This document shows, piece by piece, positions 61,818-64,000 of a stretch of 64,000 nucleotides of DNA. The DNA comes from Algoriphagus locisalis (GTDB taxonomy: Bacteria; Bacteroidota; Bacteroidia; Cytophagales; Cyclobacteriaceae), in the NCBI RefSeq assembly GCF_900116615.1, contig NZ_FPBF01000003.1, positions 682,001 through 746,000 of the forward strand, written 5' to 3'. The position numbers and the translations under genes were made by a program. Under the pieces are notes generated by a model. The model ran no database searches and was not told where the DNA came from. It worked only from the letters and a program-made list of their open reading frames with translations. The stretch's first letter is position 1, and each line of letters begins with the position of its first letter.

Positions 61818-64000
61818 TCAATCACTTATAAAAGAACCTCTACTCCACTTCCATTTATAACCCCACCCCTTTTGCTCAAGCAGAATAGGATGATAAGCTA
61901 AAGCCGCTTTTGCAGTAGAAGCATTAAAAAATCGCTGATCATCCGTCAAAATCGCCTCTTGAACCTCGCTAGACTCTTTGAAAATCAAATCCATCACAGC
62001 CGAAGGAATTTCTCCTGAATAAGAAGTCTCAGACTTCAGCAGTTTATTCTTTAAACTCCAATCAATCTTATAGCCTTCAACTTTGCCATCAGGAACGGAA
62101 ATAAAAGGGTTTTTACTTTGATCTTTGACAAAAGCCAAGAATTCTCTCAACAATTCTAAACCAGGATTTTTAAGTTGACTTGGCCGGAAATCAGCAGGTT
62201 CAATGCTTGAAATCACATGCATCAGCCTCCGAGACCTAGTGATAGCTACATTCAATCGATTTTCAGCACCTGACTTACCCAAAAGCCCAAAATTAGTAAT
62301 CAACTTCCCTTCAGGATTTGGTGCATAGCCAAGGGATAAAATCACCTGATCAAACTCATCACCCTGCACATTTTCGATATTACGCACTTTAATAACTGTG
62401 TCCTGAAAACCAGCTTTCCAAAGTTTTTCACGGATCAATTCCATCTGGAAATAATTCCCAGTCACTATCCCGACAGTGTCTGATGGACTGGAATTCAGTA
62501 TAGATTCAACTCTCAAAACAACTTCATCGGCCTCCATTTTATTTACCTGATTTGACCACATACCCTCCACTTTCTGCCAAGTGAAAGCAGGTTTTCCAGC
62601 TAATGAAGTAACATAATCAGGAAGTGTCTCCAATTGATTGTCGTAAAAATGAGTATTTGAAAAATGGATCAAAGCAGGATCAGCTGAGCGGTAATGACCT
62701 TTTAACTGATGTTTTTCAAAGAAATTCCCAGCCAATTCCAACAGCGACTCCGCTTCATATTCCAATCCTTCTTCATCCGATTCCCACTTCACCTGATAGA
62801 AATCCGAAGGTCTAAGTTGTTTTGAATCTCCTGCGACCACCACCTGCTTCCCTCGAAGCATCGCAGGTAATCCTCGCTCCACCTGACACTGGGAAGCTTC
62901 ATCGAAAATCACCAAGTCGAATTTCTGACCAAGAGGAAATAAGGCAGAAACAGTTTCTGGACTAGCAAACCAACAAGGCAACAATCGAAAAACCTCATCC
63001 CCCATTTCCTCCACCAATTTCCTAATCGGCCAGCGCTGACGCTTTTTACTTACCTGATGAAGCAAATCCCGATACGTCAAACGATTACCCAGACGATTAA
63101 ACTCCAAGTCGCTCACGACTTGCTCTCTAAGTCTAAGCAAAGCCATATGCTTGGAAATCTTCCGTTTTTCCAGAATTGCAGTTTTCAATTCGGACAACTC
63201 ATGATGCATCTTAAGGCTTCCAGCTTCGGACAAAACCGGATTCTTAGCTTCCAAATGAGCTATCCAAGCCAAATACCATGAATTCCAAAATACCAAAACC
63301 TGATCATCCAAAGTCAAATCGGGAAAGTCAACTTCCAGCTTTTTAAAAATAGAAATTGAAAATTGGTCTACGGTCACTAAAAACCGATCAAAGGCAACCA
63401 ATTCCGAAAATATCTGATTAGTCTGGAAATCGAGCTTATCTCCTGCAAATCCATTTTGTAGAATTTCTAAAATCTGTGCATCACTCAAATAAGCTTTCCA
63501 ATTGTTCTTTTGGGATGAAAATGATCTGGACAGCTCAGTAATATCGCTGAGCTGAAGTCTGAAATCAATTAAATTCCAATCAGTTAAGGCATGAATATCC
63601 TGCTGCTTTTTCCATCGAGAAACCCACTCCAAAGCAGCGTTAATAAGTGCGAGTTGCCTTTCAAAAGTATCAACTGAAAGCGCTGTAAACTCCAATCCTT
63701 CAATCGTTGGAAGTTCAGAAAGTTCAATGCTTAGACCTTGCAAAACCTCCACTTCATTCTGAATCCTAGAAACCGAATCTGAGTCAAACTTCAAATTAGA
63801 TTTACTTAGGATTTCGAAGGTCAACGGAAACTTACTTTTACTCAGATTTGCTTGAATTTTCCCTAACCAGGAACTGGCTTTTGGTTTCAACAAATCAAGT
63901 TCTGCTTCCAAATTTGATAGGTGTTCTGGTTTGGCATCAATTCCCAATTCCAGATGCTGAAGCTTTTCCATAACAACCAAAAGCCATTTCTGAATTTTAA
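61818..64000 (-). CDS. Large SF1 (UPF1-like) DNA/RNA helicase, C-terminal part; N-terminus outside the window
   Basis: The frame is open to the right window edge, so the 720+ residues seen are the C-terminal part. Motif II (FDLVIFDEASQCQVERGLP), motif III (VVAGDSKQLRPSD), GHYRSADPALI, NIENVQGDEFDQVILSLGY, and NVAITRSRRLMHVIS are seen; Walker A is not, and must lie in the missing N-terminus, as expected for the AAA_11/AAA_12 helicases with a long insertion. About 110 residues after motif VI have no nuclease signature that I recognise. It shares the strand of the hipBA genes and ends 141 bp before their promoter. Confidence 0.85.
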   Translation of the reverse strand, partial: KIQKWLLVVMEKLQHLELGIDAKPEHLSNLEAELDLLKPKASSWLGKIQANLSKSKFPLTFEILSKSNLKFDSDSVSRIQNEVEVLQGLSIELSELPTIEGLEFTALSVDTFERQLALINAALEWVSRWKKQQDIHALTDWNLIDFRLQLSDITELSRSFSSQKNNWKAYLSDAQILEILQNGFAGDKLDFQTNQIFSELVAFDRFLVTVDQFSISIFKKLEVDFPDLTLDDQVLVFWNSWYLAWIAHLEAKNPVLSEAGSLKMHHELSELKTAILEKRKISKHMALLRLREQVVSDLEFNRLGNRLTYRDLLHQVSKKRQRWPIRKLVEEMGDEVFRLLPCWFASPETVSALFPLGQKFDLVIFDEASQCQVERGLPAMLRGKQVVVAGDSKQLRPSDFYQVKWESDEEGLEYEAESLLELAGNFFEKHQLKGHYRSADPALIHFSNTHFYDNQLETLPDYVTSLAGKPAFTWQKVEGMWSNQVNKMEADEVVLRVESILNSSPSDTVGIVTGNYFQMELIREKLWKAGFQDTVIKVRNIENVQGDEFDQVILSLGYAPNPEGKLITNFGLLGKSGAENRLNVAITRSRRLMHVISSIEPADFRPSQLKNPGLELLREFLAFVKDQSKNPFISVPDGKVEGYKIDWSLKNKLLKSETSYSGEIPSAVMDLIFKESSEVQEAILTDDQRFFNASTAKAALAYHPILLEQKGWGYKWKWSRGSFISD

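Overview
The window looks like a chromosomal segment of a Bacteroidota member, most likely order Cytophagales near Algoriphagus or Cyclobacteriaceae; this is inferred from gene content, not a database match. Supporting signs are a SusC/RagA outer-membrane receptor, a type III glutamine synthetase, a PorP/SprF protein paired with a giant gliding-motility (type IX secretion) adhesin, a Porin_10-type porin, the long urocanase form, moderate-to-low GC, few Shine-Dalgarno sites and TAnnTTTG-type -7 promoter boxes. No rRNA, tRNA, CRISPR array, phage block or intact insertion sequence was seen.

Layout. 1-12 kb: truncated susC, glnN, the tRNA methylthiotransferase mtaB, a DUF805 membrane protein, a eukaryote-type glycogen branching enzyme, a YdeI-like protein, a GMC oxidoreductase and an AI-2E family permease whose leader is tandemly duplicated. 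12-18 kb: an orphan operon with a degenerate TIM-barrel gene, an SbnA-like PLP synthase, an FAD/NAD(P)-binding protein and a Y4yA/SbnH-like PLP decarboxylase. 18-25 kb: a MacB-like permease, then a tightly packed lpxK-porin-miaE operon facing a nif3-zinc-ribbon pair. 25-31 kb: a menaquinone operon (thioesterase, menF, menD) whose terminator hairpin is duplicated around a serine hydrolase gene, then an XRE membrane regulator. 31-38 kb: the SprF-like/adhesin pair. 38-47 kb: a LuxR-type regulator and a complete histidine-utilisation set (lysR, hutH, hutI, hutU, hutG) interrupted by an opposing Uma2 gene. 47-57 kb: periplasmic and cytoplasmic genes for oxidation of an unidentified sugar or sugar acid (propeller lipoprotein, SMP-30 lactonase, cupin, PQQ dehydrogenase with cytochrome c, AraD1/GguC, FAD/Fe-S dehydrogenase). 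57-64 kb: YdcF-like and DUF72 proteins, a P-loop ATPase behind a TTACGTAA array, a hipBA toxin-antitoxin pair with repeated operators, and the 3' part of a large SF1 helicase that runs off the window.

How genes work together. The hut genes turn histidine into glutamate plus formamide (HutH, HutU, HutI, HutG), probably under the divergent LysR protein. The men genes supply early menaquinone steps. SprF-like and adhesin proteins form a secretion/anchoring pair. The 48-57 kb genes can be read as a periplasmic sugar dehydrogenase plus lactonase followed by cytoplasmic keto-acid and 2-hydroxyacid handling, but the substrate is not evident. The strongest candidate for an undescribed system is the 12.6-17.7 kb operon, which has two Staphylococcus siderophore-like PLP enzymes but lacks the SbnB dehydrogenase and any NIS synthetase. 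Secondary candidates are the mobile-hairpin structures (11.75-11.97 kb, 29.2/30.5 kb, 41.6 kb) and the ATPase-HipBA-helicase neighbourhood at the right end.
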